From assembly GCA_027306505.1 (NCBI GenBank), contig DAHUZP010000001.1, forward strand, positions 56,932-120,931: DNA of 64,000 bases, given 5' to 3'. How positions within the stretch are numbered: the first letter of the stretch is position 1; the number at the start of each line of letters is the position of its first letter. The notes beneath the pieces are model-generated. The model saw only the letters and a program-made list of their open reading frames with translations. It had not been told where the DNA came from and searched no databases. Origin of the DNA: Thermoplasmata archaeon (GTDB lineage Archaea; Thermoplasmatota; Thermoplasmata; Lutacidiplasmatales; UBA184). The position numbers were made by a program, and so were the translations under genes. Shown here one piece after another: positions 8,838 to 18,104 of this stretch.

Positions 8838-9826
8838 CCTCGAACGAGCCTCCGCGTCTACAGATGAGGTCCGCTCGCAACATCATGGGGAGCGGGGTCG
8901 TGCTGGGCATCGCGGGCGGGCTCCTTCTCTGGCTCATGGGCTACGTAGGACCGGTCTACTTCCTCCCGATCGTGCTCATCGCCGCGGCCGTAGGCGGGAT
9001 CCTCTTCGGGGTCCCTGGCTACCTCTTCGAGCGGAAGGTCAACCGTGAGCGAGAGGAGGCCCACGAGGAAGCGGAGGCCGAAGCGGCCCGGGAGCGGCGC
9101 GCGGCTCGTGCCATGGCGACCTCCCCAACCCAGATGCCGGCCCCCGCAGGGACCCCGGTCATCGTCCTTCAGGTGGGCGGGGCGGGCGGTCCCTACGCGA
9201 CCGTCCCCGCGCAGACCGTCATGAACTTCCAGGGGTACGGCGCCGCTCCAACGGCCCCCGTCGCGACCACGGCAGGCGGGCGGGGCACCACCGTGGCCCC
9301 CGCGGGCGCTCCCGGTGGCCATCCGAGCGCGAGGCCATCGACCTCTGCGCCTCCCACCTGGCCGCTCGATGAGCCGCTGTGCGTGATGGAGACGAACCGC
9401 GAGAAGGACGTCTGGGCGGTCGCTCAGAGGGCCCACATCCTGCCGGAGAAGATCATCGGGTTCACCACCCTCCCTCCCGAGGAGATCGCCCAGGAGTTCG
9501 GCGTGCTCCTCACCTCGGTCCGCAAGGTCTCTCGGGTGGAGGGGGACGCCAACGTGGACCCCGGGGACCTCGAGAGGATCGGGAACATCATCGAGCGCCA
9601 CCTCGAGGGCGGCGAGGGCCGGGTCGTGGTGCTGCCCGCGCTGGAGAACCTCGTGGAGGCGGGCAACGTCCGCAACGTCCGGCGTCTGCTGGAGGTCGTG
9701 CGCGACCTCGCGCAGGGCTCGAAGGGTTCCATGCTCGTCTCCCTCGACCCGGTCTCGCTCCCTGAGGCCAACGTGTCCTTGCTGGAACGCGGGACCTTCA
9801 AGCTCCGAGAGAGCGACCTCAGCTGA
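8834..9826 (+). CDS. membrane-anchored DUF835 protein
   Basis: A 330-residue protein with two membrane helices near the amino end (about 18-38 and 43-63, the second ending GVPGYLFERKV), a charged coiled stretch (REREEAHEEAEAEAARERRAAR), a Gly/Ala/Pro-rich linker, and from about residue 185 a DUF835-type domain (NREKDVWAVAQRAH, PEEIAQEFGVLLTSVRKV, GRVVVLPALENLVEAG). DUF835 is an archaeal domain often placed at the end of sensor proteins; it resembles the nucleotide-binding part of KaiC/Rad55-like proteins but here has no P-loop. The gene begins inside the stop of the zinc-knuckle membrane protein (ATGA), suggesting a two-protein membrane complex. Function unknown. Confidence 0.78.
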   Translation: MTSNEPPRLQMRSARNIMGSGVVLGIAGGLLLWLMGYVGPVYFLPIVLIAAAVGGILFGVPGYLFERKVNREREEAHEEAEAEAARERRAARAMATSPTQMPAPAGTPVIVLQVGGAGGPYATVPAQTVMNFQGYGAAPTAPVATTAGGRGTTVAPAGAPGGHPSARPSTSAPPTWPLDEPLCVMETNREKDVWAVAQRAHILPEKIIGFTTLPPEEIAQEFGVLLTSVRKVSRVEGDANVDPGDLERIGNIIERHLEGGEGRVVVLPALENLVEAGNVRNVRRLLEVVRDLAQGSKGSMLVSLDPVSLPEANVSLLERGTFKLRESDLS

Positions 9827-9862
9827 ACGGGCTGGGGCCTCCGACATCATCAACTGCTGCCG

Positions 9863-12800
9863 GTGACCTTCCCTGACGGGGGTATCGAACTGGCCGAGGT
9901 CCGGGTGGCCGCCTATGCGCTAGGCTCGCTCAGGCGTGACCCCTACCTGGACCGGTGTCGAGAGGTCCTCAAGAAGGAGCCGCGCAGCTTCCGTTCCACG
10001 GGACACGGGACCCCGGCAAGGTGGGCCGGCCCACTCGGCGGCCGCGGGCCGTCGGAGGGAGCCAGCGAGGGCTCGATGCTGAGCCCCACCACCAGAGCTC
10101 CGCCACCGGTCCGACCCTTCCTCTACCTGTGCTCGACCCGACGGCTCTCCGCTCACATCCAGCAGGAGCTCGCCGCCCGTAACGGCGGAGCGGCGCTCAC
10201 AGGGAGCGTGCTGACGCTCGAGGAGCTCCTGGACCGATACACCTCTCCCTCCGAGAGGATCTCCGACGCGGAGGTCCGCCTCCGGCTGTGGTCGGAGATG
10301 CGACGTTCTCCAGGACGCAGTGGTCCTGGAGGCACCCTCGGCTTCGTCTCCGAGCTCGTGGACCTCTGGGGGCTCGTCCGGCAAGAGGGCGCGATACCGG
10401 GGGGGCCCAGCGCCGGGACCGTCGGGCTGGGGGACGACCCCCACCTCCAGCGCCTCCTGGGGCCCGTGGAGGCGATCGAGCGCGCGTTCCTCGCAGAGGG
10501 CCGAAGGGACCAGGTGGGGCTGCTGCTCGACCTCCCGCGGCGGATCTCTGAGGAAGGGGCGGGCTTCCAGCTGGTCATCGTCGACGGGTTCGAGGGATAC
10601 CCTCCCGCCTTCGCCGCCGTGGTGGAGGCGCTTGCCGCTCGCTCCGAGGAGACGTGGGTCCTGGTGGAAGGGGATACCCTCCACCCCCCTGGCTGGACCG
10701 CGGATCGCGCGGCCCCCCCATCCACCGGGACGGGCACGAGCAGGTCGCACCCCGCTCCCGCCGGAGAGCCGACGGTCCCGGGGGCGGTGTTGGACGCCTG
10801 GGCCCGCTCGGAAGAGCGGCGGGACGGTCCGGCGCCCCTGCCTCGCGTCCGACTGCTCGACGGACTAGGTGGCGAGCGCGAGGAGGTCGAGGCCCTCGCG
10901 AGCGAGGTGCGGGCGATCCTCGAGCGGGAGCCCCAGGCGACGGTGCTGCTCGCGCTTCCGGCGCTCCCCACGTATGCCGGGAGGATCCGAGAGGTGTTTC
11001 CCCGCTTCGGGCTCCGACCTGAGGTCCCTTTCCCCCAGCCGCTCGTCGCCTCCCCCGCGGCGCAGCCCGTACGGAGACTCCTCGAGCTCTTGGACGAGGG
11101 TTTCCCCCACGGGGGGGTCATGGAGCTCCTCGAGGACCTCCAAGCCCTGGGGACCCTGTCCTCCTTCTTCGCCCCCGGGAGCTCGGTGGAAGACCTCGAT
11201 CGGGTCACGAGGGAGGCTCGCTGTGTCGAGGGCGAGGAAGCCTTCACCACGGCGCTCAGGGAGAGCGCCAGAGGCCTGGGGGAGACCGGCCCGGGCTCGG
11301 AGGCCGAGCGCTGGGAGAGGGCCGCCGACGGATTCTCACGGCTCTTCGGGGTGTTGGGCTCCTTGCGAGGAGCGCACGGGCCCGTCCCTTTCGTCGTTTC
11401 CCTTCGCGCAGTGATGCGAACGCTGGGCTACCTCGGCGGGAGGGCCAAGGAAGAACCTGAGCAGGTCCTCGCCACCCTGGAGGACGCCGCCCGGGCCGTG
11501 GAGGCGAGCCCCCCCCCCGCGGAGAGCGAAAGCTCTGGAGGAGGAAGTCGACGCTGGAGCTTTGGCGAGCTTCGACAGCTCGCTGAGACCGCGCTCGCCC
11601 TGGGGGTGGCGCCGGGGAGGTCCACGCTGCCAGGGGTGCCAGTGACCGGTCTGCACGACGCGGGCCTGGTCGAGGTCGATCACCTCCTCTTGGGCGGACT
11701 GTCCGAAAGGAACCTTCCCTCCGATCGACCGAGCCCGCTGCTCTCCGCCGCCACCCGCGCCCGACTGGGGCTGCCGAGCGGGGAGGAGCTCGTCCACCGG
11801 GAGCGCGTGCGGCTCTCGCGGGTGCTGGCGCGGGCACGACTCGGGGTGGTCCTCTCCTACCCAGCGCGCGCCGGTGACGAGGAGGTCCTGCCCTCGCTGC
11901 TCCTGAACGACCTGCTATCGGTCGCCTCGCCGGTCCGGGTCGAAAGGACGCGGACGGGCCGTCCGGTCCAGGGCCCGTACTCCCTCGCCGAGGCGATGGC
12001 CGCCGCTGTGCGCGGGGAGGGGACGATGGCCGGACCGGGGGGGCCGGAGGCGCCGAAGGCCGTGCGCGCATCTCCGGTGACGTTGACAGGCGGGGGAAGC
12101 CCCGGAGCGGCGGACTCGCTCCAGAGGGAGCTCTCAGGGCCCCGGGGAGAGGCCTGGCGCTCGATGCTCTTGGGAGTGCGGGCCGAGCGCGAGCGCCGTA
12201 CCTCTCCGCGGTCGACGCCGCTGGACGGACCCACGGGGGGTGGGCCTGCTCAGGAGCTCGCGCGACGCAGGTTCGAGGCGGCACGTTTCACGGTCCACGA
12301 TGTGCAGGACTACCTGCGATGCCCGTATCGGTTCTACCTGGAGAAGGTCCTGGGGCTCGCCGCTGACGAGGAGGTCACCGACGAAGTGGACCGGCCTGCC
12401 CTGGGTAGCGCGGTGCATCGGGAGCTCTTCCTTCTGCACAACCGTCACCGAGGCCGGGACGGAGCGATCGTTCCGCTCGACGCGAAGCAGCTGGAGGAGG
12501 AGCGTGCCCGGGTCCACGCGGCGCTTGAGGAGTTCCTCCGCGCGCTGCGCCCCCGCTCCCCAGAGCTGGAGGCGGTCTCGCGTCGCCTCCTGGGTCCCCC
12601 GGGCGACCCGGGAGCGGGCACCCTCGCCCAATTGCTCGAGCGCCTCGCGGAGGACGATGCGGAGGTCCGGGTCTCCCACGTGGAGCTCCCCTTCGATGAT
12701 CGGGAGCCCCGTGACCCGCAGGCGGTGGACCCGGTCCTTCGCCTGCCGCCCTTGCCCCTGGGCGACGTCGGGGGGCAGGTCCCGCGCCTCGTCGGCCGCA

Positions 12801-13285
12801 TCGACCGGCTCGGGTTCGGACGCGCCCGCCCCTCGGGACTGGTGATTGACGACTACAAGACCGGGCTCGCACGCCCGAAGGACCAGGACGCGGCGCGGGA
12901 GGCGGTCCCCTCGGGGCTCGAGCTGCAGCTTCCCCTCTACATGGCGGCGGCCCTGCACGGGATGCGCGCCTCCGATCCTTCGCTCTTCCCGCTCGGGATG
13001 CGCTATCTGTGGCTCTCCTCGGGGGAGGAGACCGGGTTCATCCCCTTTCTCCGGTTCCCGCGCCGTGCGAAGGACGAACCCAAGCAGCTCGAACGAGGCA
13101 TCGGCTATGTCGACCTCGCGCTGCGCCACGCTTCGAACGCAGCGAAAGGGATCCTTGAGGGCCGCTTCCCCATCAACGGGCGCTTCTCGAACTCGGAGGG
13201 CGGCTGCCAGTTCGCCGGATACTGCGACCACGCTCGCGGTTGCCGGTTCGATCTCTCTCGGCTTTCCCTGCAGGAGGGAGCTTGA
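9863..13285 (+). CDS. addB: AddB-like helicase/PD-(D/E)XK nuclease with Fe-S cysteines
   Basis: A 1140-residue protein from the GTG at 9863; the ATG at 10076, just before FLYLCSTRRLSAHIQQEL, is a good alternative. The long middle part is a UvrD-like fold with no intact Walker A motif, as expected for the inactive helicase half of AddB-type subunits. Residues about 808-1130 are a RecB-type nuclease: GSAVHREL, DDYKTG near 996 and LELQLPLYMAA. One cysteine (YLRCPYRF, about 819) and three more near the end (CQFAGYCDHARGC, about 1114-1126) match the Fe-S staple of AddB and Cas4 nucleases. Its stop overlaps the start of the AddA-like partner (TTGA). The pair should resect double-strand breaks. Such a pair is unusual in archaea, which mostly use Mre11-Rad50-HerA-NurA. 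Confidence 0.8.
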   Translation: MTFPDGGIELAEVRVAAYALGSLRRDPYLDRCREVLKKEPRSFRSTGHGTPARWAGPLGGRGPSEGASEGSMLSPTTRAPPPVRPFLYLCSTRRLSAHIQQELAARNGGAALTGSVLTLEELLDRYTSPSERISDAEVRLRLWSEMRRSPGRSGPGGTLGFVSELVDLWGLVRQEGAIPGGPSAGTVGLGDDPHLQRLLGPVEAIERAFLAEGRRDQVGLLLDLPRRISEEGAGFQLVIVDGFEGYPPAFAAVVEALAARSEETWVLVEGDTLHPPGWTADRAAPPSTGTGTSRSHPAPAGEPTVPGAVLDAWARSEERRDGPAPLPRVRLLDGLGGEREEVEALASEVRAILEREPQATVLLALPALPTYAGRIREVFPRFGLRPEVPFPQPLVASPAAQPVRRLLELLDEGFPHGGVMELLEDLQALGTLSSFFAPGSSVEDLDRVTREARCVEGEEAFTTALRESARGLGETGPGSEAERWERAADGFSRLFGVLGSLRGAHGPVPFVVSLRAVMRTLGYLGGRAKEEPEQVLATLEDAARAVEASPPPAESESSGGGSRRWSFGELRQLAETALALGVAPGRSTLPGVPVTGLHDAGLVEVDHLLLGGLSERNLPSDRPSPLLSAATRARLGLPSGEELVHRERVRLSRVLARARLGVVLSYPARAGDEEVLPSLLLNDLLSVASPVRVERTRTGRPVQGPYSLAEAMAAAVRGEGTMAGPGGPEAPKAVRASPVTLTGGGSPGAADSLQRELSGPRGEAWRSMLLGVRAERERRTSPRSTPLDGPTGGGPAQELARRRFEAARFTVHDVQDYLRCPYRFYLEKVLGLAADEEVTDEVDRPALGSAVHRELFLLHNRHRGRDGAIVPLDAKQLEEERARVHAALEEFLRALRPRSPELEAVSRRLLGPPGDPGAGTLAQLLERLAEDDAEVRVSHVELPFDDREPRDPQAVDPVLRLPPLPLGDVGGQVPRLVGRIDRLGFGRARPSGLVIDDYKTGLARPKDQDAAREAVPSGLELQLPLYMAAALHGMRASDPSLFPLGMRYLWLSSGEETGFIPFLRFPRRAKDEPKQLERGIGYVDLALRHASNAAKGILEGRFPINGRFSNSEGGCQFAGYCDHARGCRFDLSRLSLQEGA

Positions 13286-16200
13286 GCCACCTCTCCTCCT
13301 CGGGAGGGAGGCAGCTACCTCCACCTCCCCGTCGACGCCTGACCCCAAGGGGCCCCAGGCGAGCGAAGCCTGCGGTGGCCTCTGTCGCGCTCGGACCGAG
13401 ATCTCCGAACGACCCGAGCACGCCAGCGCCCGCCAGCTCCCCTGCGCCCCTTCCCCGTCCGCCGGTCCCTCCCCCTCCCGCGACCGTTCCGCCGCCACCC
13501 CCGGCCGAGGTTCCCCCGCCTCCGGCCATCCCTCCGTCACCTCCCCCGCCGCCACCACCCCCTCCTCCTCCACCAGGGACACCTCCTCCCCCGCCCGCCG
13601 TCCCACCGCCCCCCTCGGAGGAGGCGGCGGCTCAGCTCGTTGTGGACCTCTGGTCCGACGTCCTTCTCACGGCCTCGGCGGGTACGGGGAAGACCCACGC
13701 CCTGGTCAGCCGGTTCCTCGCGGCCCTCTCCGATCCCAGGGAGCCGGGAGGCACGCCCGCCGCCCGCGTGCCGGGGATCGTCGCGATCACCTTCACCATC
13801 GCCGCCGCCGCCGAGATGCGCAAGAGGGTGCAGGCCTCGGTCCGCGCGACGGTGCGCGGGTGGGGCCCCGGATCGGGCGCGAGGCGAGCGTGGACCCAGA
13901 CCCTGGACGTGCTGGACGGCGCGAGGATCACCACCATCCATGCGCTCTGCGCCTCCATCCTGCGCGAGCACCCGCTGGAGGCCCGGGAGATCGCGGGGGT
14001 GACCCCAGGGTTCGAGGTGCTCGATGCGGGGGAGGCCTCCTCGCTACGCGAGGAAGCATTCCGCCGCGCCGTCCTGAGGCTGCAGAAGGAGGGTGGAGAG
14101 GGTTGGGAGAGCTACCTCTCCCTTGCGGTCTCCCTCGGCACCCGGGACCTTGCGGAGATGCTCCGAGTCTTGGAGGGGCACCGGTTCTCGGTCTCCCCGG
14201 AGTCGCTCGGCCGGGCGGTCGGAGCTCGGGACCTAGTGTCGAGCGGCGGTTCCAAAGAGGCGAGGCCCTCTGAGCCGGGGGACGCTCGAGCGTCGGTCGC
14301 CCGGCTCTGGCTCGAGGTCCGGAGCGAGTACGTACGGATCAAGCGAGAGCACGGTGGCCTCGACTTCGATGACCTGGAAGAGTGCGCGCTCGCGCTCATG
14401 TCGGACCCGTTGACCGGGGAGCGGGTCCGCGCAGGGATACGTCACCTCCTCGTCGATGAGTTCCAGGATGTGAGCTCCCGACAGCTCGACCTCATCCTGC
14501 TCCTCAGAGGTGCGGACCCCCCTGGCCGACGCGCGCTCTTCTCGGTAGGGGACCCCAAGCAATCCATCTTCGCCTTCCGGGGGGCCCGAGGGGCCCTGGA
14601 CCGACTTCGACGGGCCCGACCGGGGCTCCGGGAGGCGCGCCTGGAGAGGACCCGTCGCTTCAGAGATCCCCTCGCCTCCTTCGTGAACCACCTCTCCTCG
14701 ACCCTCCTGCCCCCGGAGGCGATTGGTGGGGTGTACGCACCCATTCTACCCGCACCGCCCGAGGGCCCCAGCGTAGCCGGAGGAGCGGCCACTTCCACCG
14801 GGGTCGAGGTGGTCTGGCTGGAGGCCCCGGTCCGCGCTTCCTCGGCAGGGTCGCGCGAGGACGTGCGGGCGTCCTTGGAGCGGAAGTTCTTCGACCCATC
14901 GGAAGGAGGGCCGGTCCCCGCGGAGGAGGGGCTCGAGGCCCATGAGGCTCGCTTCCTCGCCGACCGGGTCGCTGCACTGCTCGGGGAGAGACGATGGGTC
15001 CGCCCGTGGAGGCCGGACGATGGCGAGGCCCCTCACCCGCTGGGTCCCGGGGACATCGCGGTGCTCCTCTCCTACCGGCGCCACGAGGACGAGTACGTGA
15101 ACGCGCTGAGGGCGAGGGGGCTCCGGGTGGTGAGCCACCCTGGGACAGGGTTCCACGACCGCAGCGAGGTGCAGGACGTCCTCAACCTCCTCGCGGTGCT
15201 CGCCAGGGAAGGGGACGAGGTCGCACTTTACGGACTGCTGCGCTCGCCCTTCTTCGCCTTCTCCGACGAGGAGATCGCAGGCTGGTACCTCCCCCACGAG
15301 CGCCCGCCTGGGCTGGTCCAAGTCCTCGGCCAGCAGGCGGAGCGAGAGCCCCTCTCCCGTGCTGCTCGGGCCTTCGAGCGCCTGGAGCGGTGGCGCGCGC
15401 TCCGGGAGGACCTCACGCCCTCGGACCTGCTCCGGACCGCGCTCGACGACGTGGGCGCCTGGGGCGTCTTTGCGGACGACGGTCGCGGCGGGAGGGCGCT
15501 CGCGAACGTGGAGAAGCTCCTGGACCGGGTGCGTGACCTTCCCGCTTCCGGCGTGGTGGGGCTCTCCGCGATCCACCGTCACCTGGTCGAGCTAGCCTCG
15601 CTCGAGGAGGACGAGCCCGAGGCGGGGGTGGAGATCGCTCGCGACGCGATCAATCTGATGACGGTCCACCGCTCCAAAGGGCTCGAGTTCCCCGTGGTCC
15701 TCGTCCCGGGCCTCCAGCGTCAGTGGCCCGCCCCACGTGGGAACCTCCTCGTCTCCCCCATCGGGGAGGTGGCGATCGCCGGGGGTGAGGCCGGGTCGGA
15801 CGGGGAGGGGGGCCAGGCGCCGGGCTCCGCCGCCCGCGGTCGAGAGGGAGAGGCCGGAGAGAGGGAGGCGGGAGGGTCCTCCGAGGGCCCCGCGGCCGAC
15901 CGCTTCGAGCGGGTGCAGGCCGAGGTCGCCCGCGACGCGGAGCTCGAGGCCCGTCGCCTGCTCTATGTCGCGGTCACCCGCGCTCGCGAGCACTTGCTGC
16001 TCACCTGCGTCGAACGTAGGAACTCCTCTGGAGCTCCGCGACCCCCCACGAGGGAGCCCTGGCGTCGGTGGGTCAATGCCGCCTTCCATCTCGAGGAGAT
16101 GGCCGACACCGAGGTCCGCACGCCGGAGGGCTGGCAGCTCCAACGACGGCCGCTGATGGGCGCGGTCGCTCCGTCGGCAGGGGCCGATCATGGGGGACCG

Positions 16201-17175
16201 GCGCCGCCCCTGCCTCCACCCCCGCCACCTCCGGGCGACGCCCGTCCCACCCCCGGGTCCCCGGGCCTCTCCACCGCCGATATCGACCGGTGGCTCACAG
16301 GAGCGACGGGCACCGAGGGGCCCGCAGCCACCGCCGTTCCTACGCCCATCGCGGCGCGACCCTCCGCTCCCACCGGGTTGCTCCCTCCTGGCGAGCTCAT
16401 GCGGGGAGGGGGGAGGCTCACCCTCACGGTGACGGAGCTGAGATTGCTTCGCCGTTGCGAGGCCCGATGGTGGGCCTGGAAGACCTCGGGCCGTCCCGAG
16501 CTCGAGCTCGAACACGAGGGAGAGGGGGACTTGGACGAGCGGACCTCGGAGCCCTCCTCGACCGGAGGCGAGGTGAGCCCCGACCCCGGCCACGTCGACG
16601 CTCGTAGGATCGGGACCCTTCTGCACGAACTCATGGCGAGGGGCTCCCCCTGGAACGAGGAGGGCGCCCGAAGCGAGGTCCAAGGGCTGCTGGGAGCCGA
16701 GGACGAGCGGGTCGAGGAGCTCACGAATGCGGTCGCTTGGGCGATGCAGCAGGACCAAGGCACGCCCGGGGGCCCCCCGCTTCGGGAAGAGCCGATCACG
16801 CTGGTGTGGAGCGAAGGCTGCCTCCGAGGCCGACCCGATGCGGTCTTCCTCTCGGGGGGGACCCCGCTCATCGAGGACTACAAGTTCGGTCGTCCCGAGC
16901 CGATGAGCGCAGCAGAGCTTCGGGAGGAGCATGGCTTCCAGCTCCACTGCTACGCGCTCGGTTTCCGCAAGGGTCGGCGACCGGTCCACGCGCGGGTGCT
17001 GTTGCCTCGGAGCCGTTCCAGCGCCACCTGGGAGCTCACCCCTCTCGACCTCGACGAGGCGGAGAAGGAAGTGCGCTGGCTATTGGTCCGGGCGGGGGCG
17101 CTCATCGACGGCCGTTCCGCGCCCCGACCTTGCGGCAGGGCAGATTGCCCTCTGTGCGGGGCCCCGTCGGCCTGA
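13282..17175 (+). CDS. addA: AddA-like UvrD-family helicase-nuclease with proline-rich amino end
   Basis: A protein of about 1297 residues from the TTG at 13282, which overlaps the previous stop and follows GGAGGGAG; an upstream TTG at 13240 is in frame. Residues about 1-115 are dominated by proline runs. The SF1A helicase motifs are then clear: ASAGTGKTHAL (Walker A, about 131), TFTIAAAAEMRKRV, VDEFQD (about 391), GDPKQSIFAFRG (about 423), HRSKGLEFPVVLVP (about 795) and VAVTRAREHLLLT (about 897). The end is a RecB nuclease: GTLLHEL (about 1111), RGRPDAVF, EDYKFG (about 1198) and FQLHCYALG. It also carries RRCEARWW (about 1058) and the final CGRADCPLC, a four-cysteine arrangement like that of its AddB-like partner. 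The pair is followed, convergently, by radB. Family call secure. Confidence 0.87.
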   Translation: MSHLSSSGGRQLPPPPRRRLTPRGPRRAKPAVASVALGPRSPNDPSTPAPASSPAPLPRPPVPPPPATVPPPPPAEVPPPPAIPPSPPPPPPPPPPPPGTPPPPPAVPPPPSEEAAAQLVVDLWSDVLLTASAGTGKTHALVSRFLAALSDPREPGGTPAARVPGIVAITFTIAAAAEMRKRVQASVRATVRGWGPGSGARRAWTQTLDVLDGARITTIHALCASILREHPLEAREIAGVTPGFEVLDAGEASSLREEAFRRAVLRLQKEGGEGWESYLSLAVSLGTRDLAEMLRVLEGHRFSVSPESLGRAVGARDLVSSGGSKEARPSEPGDARASVARLWLEVRSEYVRIKREHGGLDFDDLEECALALMSDPLTGERVRAGIRHLLVDEFQDVSSRQLDLILLLRGADPPGRRALFSVGDPKQSIFAFRGARGALDRLRRARPGLREARLERTRRFRDPLASFVNHLSSTLLPPEAIGGVYAPILPAPPEGPSVAGGAATSTGVEVVWLEAPVRASSAGSREDVRASLERKFFDPSEGGPVPAEEGLEAHEARFLADRVAALLGERRWVRPWRPDDGEAPHPLGPGDIAVLLSYRRHEDEYVNALRARGLRVVSHPGTGFHDRSEVQDVLNLLAVLAREGDEVALYGLLRSPFFAFSDEEIAGWYLPHERPPGLVQVLGQQAEREPLSRAARAFERLERWRALREDLTPSDLLRTALDDVGAWGVFADDGRGGRALANVEKLLDRVRDLPASGVVGLSAIHRHLVELASLEEDEPEAGVEIARDAINLMTVHRSKGLEFPVVLVPGLQRQWPAPRGNLLVSPIGEVAIAGGEAGSDGEGGQAPGSAARGREGEAGEREAGGSSEGPAADRFERVQAEVARDAELEARRLLYVAVTRAREHLLLTCVERRNSSGAPRPPTREPWRRWVNAAFHLEEMADTEVRTPEGWQLQRRPLMGAVAPSAGADHGGPAPPLPPPPPPPGDARPTPGSPGLSTADIDRWLTGATGTEGPAATAVPTPIAARPSAPTGLLPPGELMRGGGRLTLTVTELRLLRRCEARWWAWKTSGRPELELEHEGEGDLDERTSEPSSTGGEVSPDPGHVDARRIGTLLHELMARGSPWNEEGARSEVQGLLGAEDERVEELTNAVAWAMQQDQGTPGGPPLREEPITLVWSEGCLRGRPDAVFLSGGTPLIEDYKFGRPEPMSAAELREEHGFQLHCYALGFRKGRRPVHARVLLPRSRSSATWELTPLDLDEAEKEVRWLLVRAGALIDGRSAPRPCGRADCPLCGAPSA

Positions 17176-17225
17176 GGGCACCGTACCGGGGACCTGGTGG
17201 CCCGAGGTACCCTGGCCGGAGGGCC

Positions 17226-17918
17226 TCAACTGGAAACGATCCCTGAGTCGGTCAGACGGAACGCGGCCGTGCCGCCATCGGGGAGCGACCGATGCTTGAG
17301 GAGCACGGCCCGACGCCACCCTTCGCGGGCCCGCTCGAGCCGCAGGATGGTCTTCGCGATGTGGTTGAGGAAGGACCCCCCGATGGGTTCGAACTGCCGG
17401 GTCTGGACATCTCGCCACACTTGGTTCGTGATCAGCACCGGGATCGCGCTCTCGAGCCCCGCGTGGAGCAACTCCGCCATCTGGGCCGAGAGCGACTGTC
17501 GAGCGACCCCCTCCTCGTCCAAGCCGAGCTGCAGACGGTAGAGGAGCGTCGCGGAATCGACGACGACGAGCCCTACCCGTTTCTGCCGCTCCACGGCGAG
17601 CGCGCAGGCGCGCTCCACCGCCCGCTCCTGCTCCTCGAGCGTCTTCGGGGAGGAGAGGAGGAGGCGGCGTAGGACGCGTTGGAGGTCCCCTCCCAGACCT
17701 TGGGCCATCTGGTCCAGGCGGTCGATCGAGAGGCCCTCGGTGTCGATGTAGACCACCCAGCGGTCCGAGAGGGCCACCTGAGCGGAGATCCACAGGCAGA
17801 GGTTCGATTTCCCCGTCCCGCCCTCCCCGAAGAGCTCCGTGATCGCACCCTCCTCCAGTCCCCCGCCCAGTAGGGCGTCCAAGGAGCGGATACCGGTGGG
17901 CAGGCGACCCAAGGGCAT
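17226..17918 (-). CDS. radB: DNA repair and recombination protein RadB
   Basis: A 230-residue RecA-fold ATPase without the N-terminal helix-hairpin-helix domain of RadA, as expected for the euryarchaeal RadB paralogue. It opens MPLGRLPTGIRSLDALLGGG; Walker A is GEGGTGKSN (about 31-39) and Walker B is VGLVVVDSATLLYR. The segment LITNQVWRDVQTRQFEPIGG is typical of RadB. It assists RadA in homologous recombination. It converges on the AddA-like gene (50 bases between the stops), so end resection and strand exchange genes are neighbours. A TTATC box 28 bases before the ATG suggests a leaderless transcript. Confidence 0.95.
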   Translation of the reverse strand: MPLGRLPTGIRSLDALLGGGLEEGAITELFGEGGTGKSNLCLWISAQVALSDRWVVYIDTEGLSIDRLDQMAQGLGGDLQRVLRRLLLSSPKTLEEQERAVERACALAVERQKRVGLVVVDSATLLYRLQLGLDEEGVARQSLSAQMAELLHAGLESAIPVLITNQVWRDVQTRQFEPIGGSFLNHIAKTILRLERAREGWRRAVLLKHRSLPDGGTAAFRLTDSGIVSS

Positions 17919-17943
17919 AGGGGCTCACGACCAGGAACAAAGG

Positions 17944-17949
17944 GATAAG
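17944..17949 (-). promoter_or_regulatory. TATA-like box for radB
   Basis: On the minus strand AGCTTATCCCT, centred about 28 bases before the radB ATG at 17918. The spacing predicts transcription starting at the start codon. Confidence 0.45.
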
Positions 17950-18104
17950 CTCGATGGACCCGCGACCGGATCAGCCTCTCGCATACGCGCGGCGACCGGG
18001 ACCAGCGCTCGGCCCGGGCCACCCCCTGTGCGCTCGAGGGGGCAGGGCCTCCTTTGATCGTGGCCGAGGGTCCCGAAGGTCCGATGCACGCCGCCCAAGA
18101 GGGC

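Noticed and set aside
12134..13606. 490-codon minus-strand frame opposite the AddB-like gene
   Set aside because: Opposite a conserved nuclease domain, low-complexity composition, no motif.
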